Shown here: positions 34,841 through 47,395 of the stretch, in pieces | How the letters are laid out: every line of letters starts with the position of its first letter | Numbering within the stretch: the first letter of the stretch is position 1 | Assembly: GCA_963995505.1 (NCBI GenBank) | Contig: OZ023187.1 | Span: 565,501-629,500 of the forward strand | Source of the DNA: Hypericum androsaemum | Taxonomy: Eukaryota; Streptophyta; Magnoliopsida; Malpighiales; Hypericaceae | Direction of reading: 5' to 3' | DNA: 64,000 nt | Notes under the pieces: model-generated | What the model was told of the DNA's origin: nothing | Databases searched by the model: none | What the model saw: the letters and a program-made list of their open reading frames with translations, nothing else | Translations under genes and position numbers: made by a program

Positions 34841-35930
34841 CTTTTAACCAAACTTGCAAAGGGAATAAAGGAGAATAAGAAGTAGAAGGTTTCTTGGTAT
34901 ATTGCACATCAAATTTTTTTTTCCAAAAAGGGTGGCGCGAGGTCTAATATTGAAGTATCGGGTTACAAAAACAGAAATAGAAAATACAAAGACAGAGGAC
35001 GATAACACCAAACGGAAAATGAAAACTAAACTGAAGTCAGCAGAGTGGTATGGGTGGAAGCGAATGGTAGTCGAGAAGCTACGAGAGCCGACGACCAAGG
35101 CGAAATTCTGCCGAGACAAACAACGGCTAATAACCACAAAGATACGTCATAGACGCAGCCTCGTGGGCATTTAAATACACGCAAATGAGGGCCAATGTCG
35201 AACGAGTTCAAACGAGATAAGTTTCTCCACATACAACAACAGAAAAAGTATCGAGATCCTTACAGATCTCAGATGTAGTCTAAACTAATCGAAATAAAAG
35301 CGTAAACAGATAAAACAAAATCCGATACAACCACAAAACAGATGTAGCTCGGAAGCTAAAACAACAGTCACACAACATAGATAAACAACAACACAGTACA
35401 AACTAAATATCACAATAACACAGAAAATAAGCCGAACTAAGCAACACAGACCAACCGGGGGAGGTCGACGGCGACCAACCCCCAGGAAGCACCAGCGACC
35501 ACTTCTGGCTAGCCGAAGAAGATGCCAGGCCCGGGGTTAACCGCTGGAAAAAGGACGCCCAAAATGATGGACTCCGACGACAGGAGGGCGGAGAACCGAG
35601 GAGTTAGGAAGATCAGGTTTTCCGGATCTCGATTCCACGAGCCAAAGGACTGATCCGAGAGAAACCAAAACAAGATAATCGGTGATACTACAGGGTACTT
35701 AAGTGGACTTTTCCATCGCCATGTCAGCAATGTCACTACGACGTAACAGCCCACGTAAGCGTCAAAACGACGCATTTTGCAAAAAAATCCCGAACCGGAC
35801 TTGCGTGGACCTAAGTGATAAAAATTAGAAAAAGTCGGACCAGTTCTATCGATTTTAAACCACTGGGTACTCAAGTGATAATCGGTGATACTACAGGGTA
35901 CTTAAGTGGACTTTTCCCTTTATAAAATGT
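34841..35930. repeat. Uncharacterised repeat with duplicated terminus
   Basis: 'gataatcggtgatactacag' and the bases through 'taagtggacttttcc' occur at 35674 and again at 35877 in the same orientation, 203 bp apart. Similar 'aagtaccctgtggtattgc' text occurs inverted at about 42846. The rest (35.0-35.6 kb) is moderately GC-rich with no supported ORF. Possibly a transposon 5' end on the minus strand. Confidence 0.45.
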
Positions 35931-37843
35931 GTAGAAGCCATGAAAATCACATCACGCCCATGCTTTGGAAACTATCTTTCAAAAAAAATTATTGTAACAA
36001 TGTTGTTTAGTGCCAGAAGATCTGTGAAATGGTCAGAGAGGATATTTGATTTCTGTTGTTTTCTTAGTGGCAGCACCTCCTTCCCTTGTCCATAGTCTTA
36101 CTTTCTATTGCCTATCATGTCTTGCAGCTCTTTGAAATTCTTCAATCGTTTTAAATATTTTATTCACCTCACCTTTGTCGACTTTTTTTTGGACAAAAAA
36201 TATGCAACATTATTTTTGTCCAAAAAATGCAAAATCTTGTTTTGCAGAATCATAAAGAAAATGTACATATAACCGAAGTTTCAACATATCATATTACATT
36301 TTATTTTTTACAAGTTCCATATGAACATATCATATCACCTCTCTCTGATCGAATTTTTTTTTTATCAGGTAAAATTTAGGTGGGTTGGCCTAAATCCTCG
36401 AAATCTTGACGATATTAAGGACAGATCCGTATCCATTTAACCACACTTGCGTTAGTTGATCGAATTTACTTTGGTTAGTAGAAGTACTGTGTGATGTTCA
36501 ACGTTATGCCTACAATTATTTTGTCTCGGACTTGACATTTCTGATAAATGGACAAGATTAGAAGCAAATAAGGATTGTAAATACTACTTTTAATGATAAA
36601 CTTTGCGGGTTTAGCATAAACAATTGTAACAAGTGGTCGGAAAAGAATCTAGTACTCGCAGTATTACCAATGTTACTCTTTTTTTTATAATTTTTTCTCA
36701 CTAGATTTTGTCACATCTGAATTTTGAAGAGACCGACGATTATAAGAGAACATATTCTTCTTTCGACATATATATAATAAATAAATTTTAGTTTTCAAAA
36801 AACTAATAAAGTTTACTTACAAAAAAATAGAAGCAAGGAGCCACAACATACTAGTAGAAAGTTAGGTGTTTGTCCACTTGCAGCTGGGAAGGTGCAATTT
36901 GGAAAAATTCTGCATCCATGGTCCAATTATGTGTGTGTATATATATATATATATATTTTTTTTTTCACATGTCCATTAGTAAAATAATAAAGGCATGGAT
37001 GAAATGAAATTGAGGGTATATATTCATCATACTGTTTACACTTTTTAATGTCTAAATCATATAAATTTGAAAACGCAAGCATTAAATGCTGGAAACGAAT
37101 CGAGAGGATAAGTAGATTAGCAAGAAAGAAATAATCATCAATAATATTAAACCACAAGGATCGATACAGAAGTTCCCCAACTATAAAGAATCCGAACCGG
37201 CACTAAACTTTTGTCCTTCCCAAATTATTCCCGCACATGGGTGCAAATAGTGACACTTTAATTATGAGCAAAATCTTGTCCGTATATATTACTAGAATAT
37301 GTTGGCTAGGGCAAGCTAAATAATTAGATAGCAATTAAGAGACCTAACAACGTTCCATACTAGAACCAAAAGAGAAACCAAAAATTACCAAAATTAAATA
37401 AATTTGTATGAGTTTTAATTTCGTCCACCAGTAACTCATTCAAAAAATCCCTCTCTTTGACGTGCGAACTTGGACAAATTGTGGGTGCAATGCATGTACC
37501 TACTGCTTACAGATTAAATAAAGTTAAAGAACAAATATTGGCAGGCTTTTTACAGTAGAGAAGACACACGTCGAAATCCCATATCGCTTGCGAGTGTTTG
37601 ATTTTATCTTTACTTTATGGGCGCTCAAAAAAATTATCTGTTCAGTTATTAACAAAATAGGGACTGAGTAATTGCTTCGTTTTTTTTTTGTAAGTTAAAA
37701 AATTTCGATAAGTGAGTAATTGCTTCAATTTTTTTTTTACAAGTAGTGATTGCTTCAATTAACATACAATTTTGACGTGAATAACCTTAAAGAGTTTAGT
37801 ATAAAGAGAATATGAAAATTTGGGTCATTTGAGGAATGATACA
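35931..37843. other. Intergenic, no gene seen
   Basis: AT-rich with A and T runs and a short TA repeat at about 36938-36955. Nothing recognisable as coding. Confidence 0.4.
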
Positions 37844-38781
37844 TGGGTGAGTAGGGATGGCAATGGGTAGAATTCGGGTAGGATCTATTAGACCCAAATT
37901 TTTTTAAATGGTGGACCCAGATTCTTACCCTTATCCTCTTTAAAAATAAGGATTCGGGCATGATCTGGGTCCTAAAAAATCGGGCAGGATCAGGGAGACC
38001 CGCGAATCCGTATTTTTTTAATATATTTAATTTTTAAAAATTAAATTATCTTTAGATAGTTTTCAAATAGCAATGAGACATTTTTATTCATTAAAAATAT
38101 CAATACAAAGAAACCAAAAAAATAAATCCAAAAAATAAAAAAAAATTGAAATTGGGTAAGTTAAAATTGAGAATTTGGTTTGTAATTTTTGCTGCTATTA
38201 CTTGGGGCATGTGGCTGCTTCGTAATGGCATTATCTTCAATGAGGCGAGGTACGATAATGAGCTTTTCTTGTATTTTGTGCTCTTTCATGTCCAATAGTG
38301 GATCCTTTGGACGGATGCCTTGATCATTCACAATCAATCGCTGCTCACTTTCTTGGTTGCCTACAAGAATTTATAGGTCTCTCTTCTTTACCTCTCGAGG
38401 TTGAGGGAACGTTTTGGTTGGGGGTGGGATTGTAACTGATGTAAATATCGGGCCCATTTATCTTGTCTTTCTTTTTGCGCTTCCTCTGTTTTGAACTTTT
38501 GTTTTAATAAAAAATATTTACCTGTCAACAAATTTGAGAATTTGTATTATGTCTAATAATTAATATACATGTATATTATTTTAAAATTAATTTAAAAAAT
38601 TTGGGTAGGATCAGGGCAGGATCCTATAGATCCATACCCGTGCCCTTATCCTTTTAAAATATCAGGATCTGAGCAGGATCAGGGTCTAGACCCGGTCAAA
38701 GTCAACGAATCTTGGACCCTTCGGGTTTGGATCAGGATAGACTCTCAGGATAAAGGTCTAATTGCCATCCCTATGGATGAG
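37844..38781. mobile_element. hAT-type non-autonomous element split by a LINE tail
   Basis: The element spans 37852-38773 with termini TAGGGATGGCAATG and CATTGCC-type inverse ('attgccatcccta'). The 8-bp flanks are TGGGTGAG (37844-37851) and TGGATGAG (38774-38781), matching at 7 of 8, which fits hAT. Subterminal repeats of 'gggtaggatc'/'gggcaggatcaggg' occur on both sides. Without the inserted LINE (38178-38533) it would be about 555 bp and non-coding. Confidence 0.82.
38167..38544 (+). mobile_element. LINE 3' end inserted in the hAT-type element
   Basis: The insert 38178-38533 is flanked by TTGAGAATTTG (38167-38177 and 38534-38544). The decoded frame 'FAAITWGMWLLRNGIIFNEA' is the region after zf-RVT in plant LINEs, followed by a non-coding 3' tail with 'ttttaataaaaaatatt'. 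Strongly 5'-truncated. Confidence 0.8.
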
Positions 38782-39380
38782 TAACGAAACTGAGAAATTG
38801 CTGCTGTTGACATTCCAAATATGCAAACCGATGAGATTTGATAAAGTGTTAAAGATATTTTTTTTCTTAATTTTAAGACACTAATTTTAAAAACTAGACA
38901 ACAAAATCTCTATTTTTTATTATTAATATCATTACTATTTCACGTCTCTCTCATTCTTCTCTCTCAAAATTACAATTTATATTTATTTTAAAATAGCAAG
39001 CAGGTGGAAGGGAAAGGGAACAAAATTGACAATGGTGGCGATGATGATATGAGTACTTGAACGTTATTTTTGTTTTTTGTTTTAAACTTATGATATCAAT
39101 ATTTTATTGGACCGACTAATCAAATTTGAACCGAATAAATTTTGAAATAAAAAAATTTTAAATAATTATTTAACATTGATGTGTTCAAAGGAATTTGTGT
39201 TATTTTTTAATAGCATTAAAAAATATTATTATACTTAGAAAAGGAAAAAAGGAATTGTTCCATAAATAATTTTTGTAGTGTCTTTAGGTTGTGTTAAAGG
39301 GTCGTTATTAGACTAAGTTTAGCATTGACTTTTGTCACCAAGGTCCTGAATAGGACAAATAAAAAAAAGCAAAAAATAGG
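38782..39380. other. Intergenic, no gene seen
   Basis: AT-rich, no coding signal. Confidence 0.4.
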
Positions 39381-40130
39381 GCAGCTCGCCCCCTTTGTGC
39401 GCAGAGGGTTGTCGGTCGTTTTGACATTCGGCTAGGTCGATGAGTATTATGTTTTATATATATATTTTTGCTTTTTTTTAATTTAGTGACATTTAACATA
39501 ATATTATTCGAGAAAAATACAAAAATTTGTATTTTTTTATTTTTTATAAATTGATCCGAATATTTTTAATTTGTATAGAGTTTATTTTTTAGTTTTCTAT
39601 GAAAATTCGTATAAATAATACATATATGTGAATGTGAGAAATTAATTATTTATTTGATAATCTAGATTAGACAAAGTCACTACTATAGTAGAAAAATTAT
39701 TTACTTATGTTGGTTGTATGTGGATGAAAAAAAATTAATTATTTATCTGTGATTCGGAGGGCAGCTCGCCCCCTTTGTGCGCAGAGGATTGTCGATCGTT
39801 TTGACATGCGGCCTAGGTCGATGAGTATTATGTTATATATATTATATTTGCTTTTTTTTAATTTAGCGACACTTGATACAATATTATTTGAAAAAAATTA
39901 GAAAATTTATATTTTTTATTCTCTATAAATTGAGCCTAATATTTTCAATTCGTATAGAGTTTATTTTTTAGTTTTCTATATAAATTCGTATAAATAATAA
40001 ATATATGTAAATGTGAGAGAAATTAATTATTTATTTGATAATATAAATCGGACAAAGTTACTACTTTAGTAGAAAAATTATTTAGTTATATTAGTAAAAA
40101 AATTAATTATTTATTTGTGATTCAGATCGT
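39381..40130. repeat. Tandem duplication, 380-bp unit, upstream of the SHI/LRP1 gene
   Basis: The unit starts 'gcagctcgccccctttgtgc' at 39381 and again at 39761, and both copies run through 'gtcgatgagtattatgtt' to 'tttgtgattc'. The copies differ by point changes and small indels. The second ends about 365 bp before the predicted ATG, so the array sits in the probable promoter. Confidence 0.88.
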
Positions 40131-40239
40131 ACCGGATCAATCCTAGAGATAGTCTTACAACTTCTTCCACCGCTTGTCTACTACTTCTGAAGTCTGATCT
40201 GATCTTCCCTGCTTCTTTCTCAGAGACCAAAAGAAAAAA

Positions 40240-40490
40240 TAAATTGGGGAGAGAGGAAAACTGAGCTGATCATCCTTTTCCCTCTCAAGAACCCCACCAC
40301 CTCACTCTCCCCCTCCTCACTTCACTTCCACAACCACTTTTTAGGTTTTTTCCTTTTCACATCTCTTTTGCTCTCTTTTCTCCCCCAACCACACAAAACC
40401 CAAAGAAGACAGTTGTTTGGTTTACTTACTAGTTGGCATCATTATCTCCTCTTCCTCCATCTCTCTCTCACCCTCTGTGTGTTATCCCTA
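40240..40490 (+). promoter_or_regulatory. CT-rich leader of the SHI/LRP1 gene
   Basis: A pyrimidine-rich tract ('ccctctcaagaaccccacca', 'ctccccctcctcacttcact') directly upstream of the small first coding exon. Typical of a plant 5' UTR. No TATA box was identified. Confidence 0.4.
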
Positions 40491-40494
40491 GGCT

Positions 40495-42391
40495 ATGCCC
40501 TTCTTTCTCTCTGAGCCTACCATCGGTAAGGATCAGAAACCACAGTCCCTACTTCTTTCTCCTCCTCCTACCATACAAGAAAACAACCAAACCCCAATAG
40601 AATTTTATTGACTTTCAAGAAAAATCCAACAAATAAAACAAAATCCCACCTTGAGAAAAGGAAGCAAAAATAAAAGAGAAGAAGATCAGGAAACAGTCCA
40701 GCCCCCAATTCCTGCCTCCTTCCTCTATCTAACCCACGAGCTGAAAAGATCTCCCTTCCCTTAAGTTTTTCCTTTCCCTTATTTTTCCCTACACACACAC
40801 ATATAACCAAGAAGATATAATAATTCCATAACAGTATTACACATAATATAGCTCTAAGATTGTGTATTATTATTTCCCATGTGACATAGTTACTAAGATA
40901 TAAATTTTGCATATATACTTGCCAGAGACTAACGTTGTGGCTAATACAAGGGGTGGTGGTAATACTAGTAGGCAGCTACTCCCGGACACCGGGGCCTTCG
41001 CCGACTGGTCGTCTGCCTCCAACCCGTCTTCCTCCACCGCCGCAACCATTCGAGCCATCGCCGGACCGGACGACCTCTCACTGGGCTTCAATGCCGGCCC
41101 CTCCCCGGCGGCCTCCGCCCTCCCCACCTGGCTCCCCACCACCTCCTCCGCTGCAAACCGCACCCTCAACTACGCCGCCGCGGCCGCTGCTGCTGCCGCC
41201 GCCTCTCTCCCCCCTGAGATGTCCATGTTCGTCGTCGCCCCCGCCGGCGCCTACCACACCCACACCCACCACCACCTCCACCACCACGAGTCCTCGCTCA
41301 ACCTCTCCGCCGACCAGCTCGGCGTCGGGGTCGGCGTGATCCCCCTCCTCACCGCCGCCCCAGTCCTCCCCCACCCGGGGACGGGCAACGACGTGGACGA
41401 CATCCAGGACTTGTTGAGCAGCCGGGGGCATCACAGTAATAACACCAGCAAGCTCAACATCGGTGGTGGTGTCCACCATTTCTGGCAGAGCCAAGCTTCC
41501 AACCCCTCCACTTCTCTTTACGCTGCCAACAAGAGCGTAGCCCTAGGCAATACCTCGGATAATGCCCTAATGCCTCAGGGCGGGAATAATTCGGGGGGCT
41601 CGTCGGGGACTGCCACGTGTCAGGACTGCGGGAACCAGGCGAAGAAGGACTGCAGCCATAACCGGTGCAGGACGTGCTGCAAGAGCCGTGGGTTCGACTG
41701 CACCACGCACGTGAAGAGCACGTGGGTACCGGCCGCCAGGCGGCGCGAGCGGCAGCTCATAGGGACAGGCAGCGGCGGGGGCGGTACGGTGTCATCCGGG
41801 TCGACCTCTCACGGCGTGAAGAAGCCCCGTCTGATTGGTTCCCAGGGGGCCACAACTTCTCACACTTCCACTTCCAATAATACGGCCACTCCTCCTAGGA
41901 GCTTCGATACTGGCTCAAGCCACCAAGGTGATTAGTCTAATTAGGGTTTTGTTTCTGCTCATGGTGGTTAATTAGGGTTTGGTGGATAAGTGGACAGTTC
42001 GTTTGCCAGCTAGGGTTTGTGTGGCTAATTGGTTTTGAATTGTTTCTCTATGAGTTATAAAGATGCGAGCTTCAAGGAGTCGTTGCCGGGGCAAGTGCGT
42101 GCGCCGGCGGTGTTCAAGTGTGTGAGGGTGACGGCGATGGACGACGGGGAGGACGAGTACGCGTACCAGGCTGTGGTGAAGATCGGTGGCCATGTGTTCA
42201 AGGGGTTTCTTTACGACCAAGGTGCTGTTGATCACCAGACGAGGGATGGCTTCCCTAACATGTCGGAATTGCACCTGGGCGGAGGCGGTAGAAGCGGGCA
42301 GCGGTCCCAGATGATGGATCCGGCCGATGTGTACGGAGCTGGCGGAGGAGGGATACTCGGAGGTTCAGGCTATGGTAACCCCATGAACTAA
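40495..42391 (+). CDS. LRP1: SHI/STY-family zinc-finger transcription factor, LRP1-type
   Basis: SHI-RELATED SEQUENCE proteins are nuclear factors that promote auxin synthesis genes and organ primordia; LRP1 marks lateral root primordia. Proposed exons: 40495-40525, 40926-41927 and 42063-42391, GT-AG, giving 453 aa. The RING-like zinc finger is at about aa 242-285 ('[12 protein letters not shown]', '[12 protein letters not shown]', '[16 protein letters not shown]'). The IXGH domain is in exon 3 ('[17 protein letters not shown]'; IGGH at aa 385-388). '[10 protein letters not shown]' and '[18 protein letters not shown]' favour LRP1 over STY1. Exon 2 has no ATG near its 5' end because it opens right after a stop and a CAG acceptor. 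I therefore propose the tiny first exon [10 protein letters not shown] ending at a GTAAGG donor. Its frame joins exactly, but it is only inference. Polyalanine and His-rich tracts lie in the N-terminal half. Coding GC is high. Confidence 0.85.
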
Positions 42392-42835
42392 TTTACTACT
42401 TCGAAGTGAAATGATTTGAAGTTTAATTATATTTAGAATTATGATCAATTCCCGGGAATCTGGTGATCGCATTGCTATATGTATAGCCTTAGCTGTGGAT
42501 CGATGATCAGCTGATTATTGTTTATAGGGTTTCCCGGCCGGTTGCATTAACTTGCATGCATGTGTTATTACTTATTATCAAGAAACGATGTTAATTAATC
42601 AATCCCTCCATTTTTCTTAATTGAGTAGTGTGCTTCTTTCTTCTGGACAAGTATTCTTGTATGATCTATAGGTGTCGCAGGGAAATATTGCACTGTCTCA
42701 AATTTCAAAGGTTCCTTTATTTTGTCCCAATTTGAGGGAGGGTATATATAGCTTGAACAAAGCTTACCAGCTAGAACTCTTCCCTTGTTTTCTTTTTTTC
42801 TCGAAGGACCGTAGAAATTAGAAAATATATAAGGA
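42392..42835. other. 3' flank of the LRP1-type gene
   Basis: Non-coding, AT-rich, includes the likely 3' UTR. Confidence 0.4.
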
Positions 42836-43430
42836 AAAAGTCTACTAAAGTACCCTGTGGTATTGCAAAAAATAAAGTTAGTACCTTGTGATTTAAAATG
42901 TATCAATTGAGTCAAACTTATTCCAATTAAAATCAATTAGAATCTCGGGCAGCTGCCCGAACCTTGCCCTTCTTGCCCGGACCCTACCTGGCCATGTGGA
43001 TGGGCCACATCAGATTTCTCTGATGACGTGACTGTCTCTGGACGGGCCACATCAGATTTCTCCTGATGACGTGGCTGTCTCTCCTGTCTCTCCTCCCTCA
43101 TTCTCTTCTTCTTATTCTTCTTAATTGAACGCCCTTGGCCAATTAAGGTTTTTGTAGTTCCTCGGCCTCCTCCCCCCTCCCTCCTCCTCCTCCTCCTTCT
43201 CCGTCGCTGGCAACAGTTACGAGCTCACCGAGGACGAGCCAACGACTTCTTCGATCCTAAATCCAACTCGCCTCTGCCCTCTGCTGACAATATCTGCAGG
43301 ATCAACCACCTGGACTGCTGATACTCCCTCCCGGCTAACTCTAGGATTCTTGCGGTGCTTTCGGACCCCAACCGCCTCCTGCTCCTCTACCGGAGGCCCT
43401 CCCTCCCCTCCTCCTCTTCGAATTTTTTGA
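42836..43430. repeat. MITE-like end with GC-rich, possibly captured, insert
   Basis: Starts with 'ctaaagtaccctgtggtatt', similar to the repeat at 35.7-35.9 kb, then a 47-bp near-tandem repeat of 'gggccacatcagatttctc' plus 'tgatgacgtg' (about 43003 and 43053). From 43190 to 43420 the base composition turns GC-rich and a plus-strand frame reads 'NDFFDPKSNSPLPSADNI' then 'NSRILAVLSDPNRLLLLYRR', with one stop between. It looks like an exon fragment of a host gene carried by a transposon. The gene is not identified and the right end is not found. Confidence 0.4.
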
Positions 43431-46229
43431 CGACTTTAGAATTTTTTGGTTTAATTTTTTTAGACACTATGATATTTGTACTTAAATAGTGTCTATCACT
43501 GTGATGTGTGATGGTAGACATTATCTAGTACTTTTAATGTATCATTTTTTGTAGATTACTTCGTTGATACACAATACTTTATTTAAAAAAAAAACTCCAC
43601 GGAATCAGTTACAGCACAACGGCCTAGACGGATGTAATGGGAGTCACCGGGGAACAGGAGAGGAATGATGGATACTATGCTGTCACGTGTATTATGGAGG
43701 CACTTGCCTCCTAATATATTTTTCTACAAATTTTAATCATATATTTTTTCAATTAAATTGGTGCGATGGTTGCTCTGTCAATGAGAACGCTAGCTAGTAG
43801 CTCGGTATCGTGGTAATTCAGCTTTGTGAAGATAACATCCAATATGTTACAAATTTCGCATCCTTCTGTGACAGCTCAATTTTTTAATTCTCATATTCAA
43901 AGTCGAACATTTTCGGATTCTATTTTAGAAGACAATTCTCTCAACGGTGTCTTTCATATTCTTAAAGTTCAACGGAAGATATTCTTAAGTGTGTTTAAAT
44001 TTTCAACCATCTCATATCGGTTGTGTTTGTTCTTTAATTACGTAGAAAACTGGAGTTGTAATTCATGGACTTGGAGGAGATTTTTTAACATAGGGGAGAT
44101 GTGTAGAAATAATAAGCCATCATTAGGGGGAACATATAATGCAACTTATTGGAATCTCACAACATTTGTAGGTGCAAATAATTTAACCAATTTACAAGTA
44201 AAGTGCAGCTATTTTGTCTTTGCTATCCATTTTTTGTGCGGTTACTCGCTGATCTGGTTCACTAATTCTCTTGGGCCCCTAGCCATTAGGACCTCATTTT
44301 TCTTGTTGGGTTAGTTGCTTCTTCATGAACTAACTCACTCATCATGATGAATTCTTCATTGTTGTGCTCCTATGCTCGAGACTTTTGTACAACAAGTAGT
44401 TGCAACGTCCACATCGCTTAAAGCCAGAAGAAGAAAGAAGAGAATATCAAGGATGTCCCTTTCACCTCTCCTTTACTAAATTCTGCCTACTCTGAGAATA
44501 CAATCTCTCAATTTTGTGCTTTATATATTTTTTATTTTCTATTTGCGAGGTGGACATTGTTGCCGAAAATATGTTATGCCTTTTTTATTAGTAAAAGTAT
44601 TTCATTACTTAATCCTTGTACAAATTAATTACACTCTACTAATTTTCGTTTAAGAAGGCACAGGTGTTTGATTCCCGCATATATTACGGTGGATAGACCA
44701 TGTGGATACGGAAATTCTAGCGCAATTTCCCATTTGAGATTCTAGCCTTGACGGAGGTGTAACTAATATTGTCAACTGTCTCTTACCTCGTTTGTTTCCT
44801 TAGAGGTGATTAATGTTACAGAGGTGAGAATTGACATGCAGTGTATGTGAAATAGAAGTGAACAACAAATTTAGGCTCGACTGGAGGAAGAATCAAGGGA
44901 GCAAATTTGGCGTACAGTTTTTGGAGCGATTTTATAGAGCTTATGGATCTATAAAAATCAGTTTATTTTCGAATTATTTAAACGATAAGAACTTTTTAAA
45001 CGATATTAATTTTCTCGTTCATGAGTGGGGGTCTTATGTAATGGTAAGAGTAGATAATCAAGATTTTATCTTGCATTTGGAGTTAATGTGGTGTAAATTT
45101 GGGGGGGAAAATACTGAATTCAAGTTACATATCTTTTGTCATTTAACGCTAGATGCATGACTAATGTCGGGCCGATGTCAGTTTGTGGTACGTAATGGTG
45201 CTTTTATTATTTATGGTGCCTCTGATACTATGGACCTGTCCGTTTTTGATAATCATCTCATGTCTCAATTGTTGACTAATGTGCGTACTGGAAAATAAGT
45301 GGACCGACTTGAATTTAATTAATGCAATGTTCGGCCATTACTTTCCGTCCAATCCTATTCTTGTCCCCCCAATTGGATCGCTCGTGATAGTAATAATTAA
45401 GAATGTAGATTGTCTTTGAATCTATTGGCCTTGTTCATTGATTTTCTTATTCAACCATCTATTACACTACCTTTGTTTTCAACAGACACATGTATGTATG
45501 TATATATATAAAAAAAGAACAGGCACACGTAAGGTTTCTACCGAATAGTTATCGGATCGTAATAATATTATATACGTATAGAGATTATCATAATACGAGT
45601 TGCTATTGTTGTTGAATTGTTAATAAAATTGAAAATTCATAAACTCAAAATTTTTTGATATGAAGATTTTAATATGGTGTCAGAGTCAATTTCTTCTACG
45701 AGACCCGTGAACTATTGTTGTCTTTGTACGATTCTCGTGTCATGGCGCATTGACGAAAATATAACACTTGCAAACTTTTGCCTGTTGAGCCTTGTTTGAA
45801 GAAATATGTTGAGATTACCACATCGTTATTTGTAAGTGTGATATTAAAAATTTACAAACTTCATAAAATTTTGGGTTTGAATGTATAAAAAAAGTCAATC
45901 ATGTGAACTAAAAAAAACACTCTATATGTATTTTCCTTGCATCTCAATACTAAACTAGTACATATGTACTAATAGCAAACTTGACCCAAAGTCTCCGTTA
46001 TTAACCGACCAATAAATAGAACTTGAATCACATAATCATATATAATACTAGCATACTTGTACTTTTTTTTAAAATAGCATACTTGACCCAAAGATCTCAC
46101 TCGTGTTAATTTGCAAGAAGCTCACTAATGGATAGCAGAAGTTGATTAGCCGAAGCAATAATAACATAATCATACGAGGGGGGTCACCGGACGCACCACT
46201 CATGTGGAGGTGAGAAATTGTTGTAATTA

Positions 46230-46273
<44 letters not shown>

Positions 46274-47210
46274 TTACTTATAAAAAAAATAACTTAATCA
46301 TTATTTTTGGTGCATGAATGCACCAACTTTTAAAATAATTATGCTATACGCAAAGTGCCGATCGAATCTTTGATTAATTGTGTCCCTACTCCCTCCCTAC
46401 TTTAAAAGAAATTAAAAAAGGGAATGGAATGTGCCCAACCCAAATCATATTTGAAGTATACGGTGGACTTGCTAAGTTCTTAATTACTCATATACAAAAA
46501 TCGTCACATATATATGTAATACAGGAATAAAATGACTGGGCTTTTCACGATTTTATGGGCCGGGCTGTTATTGAAGTTTCGACAGTTTTTATTTAATCTT
46601 CTGAAATGAAGGTCCAAACAACAAAAGCTTGCAGTTTTGATCTTGTTGGGTTTGTTGTCTATCTTTGATTTTTCTTTTACCAAAAAAATTTACCAGAATT
46701 GAAGGGAATCAGTCTGGCCCGCTCTTTATGGGCTTGGGTTGAGTTGTGGGCTTATGTTAATCTATTTATGAGTTTGTTGAAGTCTTGCGAGGTAAATTAT
46801 CTCCGAGTGACCAATACGATAACAAAATTTGAACTTAAAATTAAGATTTTCCAAATTTATCAACAGCCTTATGGTAGGATTGTTGTGGATAATGGTCAAA
46901 ATTCGAGTGACTCCAGCTGAAAATGATCAGAAAAGAACTCCGAAGCAATTGCTTGATAATACTTTCCTAACCTTCAAAAAGAATAATAATAGTATTTTTC
47001 CTTTTAATTTTTTCTATTTCCGAAGTCCATGTCTAAGGATAAGGGTCATCGTTGAAATCCACTGTTTATCCGTGCAATTAATGGATCAAATTATGCCCAA
47101 ATCTCAATCACCTTTTCATTCTATTTTGGTACTGTCTAAATAATTAATGAACTCCCAATTTATGCTGTAATAACACAAATTCCATATCTGGTAAAACGAG
47201 GTTACCCACC
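43431..47210. other. Intergenic between the LRP1-type and GDSL genes
   Basis: AT-rich. Open frames at 43826-44314 and 44831-45160 show no recognisable family. An (AT)n run lies at 46232-46270. No gene call is supported. Confidence 0.4.
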
Positions 47211-47213
47211 TTC

Positions 47214-47221
47214 TATAAAAG
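47214..47221 (+). promoter_or_regulatory. TATA box of the GDSL gene
   Basis: TATAAAAG, 175 bp before the ATG, followed by 'cttcatctcgttgctctctc', a plausible initiation zone. Confidence 0.6.
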
Positions 47222-47395
47222 CTTCATCTCGTTGCTCTCTCAATTAATTATCTCATTGGCGGGGGGCTGAATTGGACAAGTATTTGTGTTCAATTCAGCA
47301 GTAGAATTTGCTTCAGCCAATACAATTTCGCTGAAACAAAGTTCTTACCGCCTTTGAAACTATCTGATTAAGATAAACCGACCGACCAATCAATC

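Noticed and set aside
40907..40925. Start of the LRP1-type protein at 40907
   Set aside because: The codon is TTG, lies just after a stop and before a CAG acceptor, so it is intron sequence.
41078..41494. Antisense frame rich in Gly/Val/Glu opposite LRP1 exon 2
   Set aside because: Shadow of the GC-rich, repeat-prone exon on the opposite strand.
43826..44314. 162-codon open frame as a gene
   Set aside because: AT-rich composition, no start context, no recognisable domain, no splice-supported neighbours.
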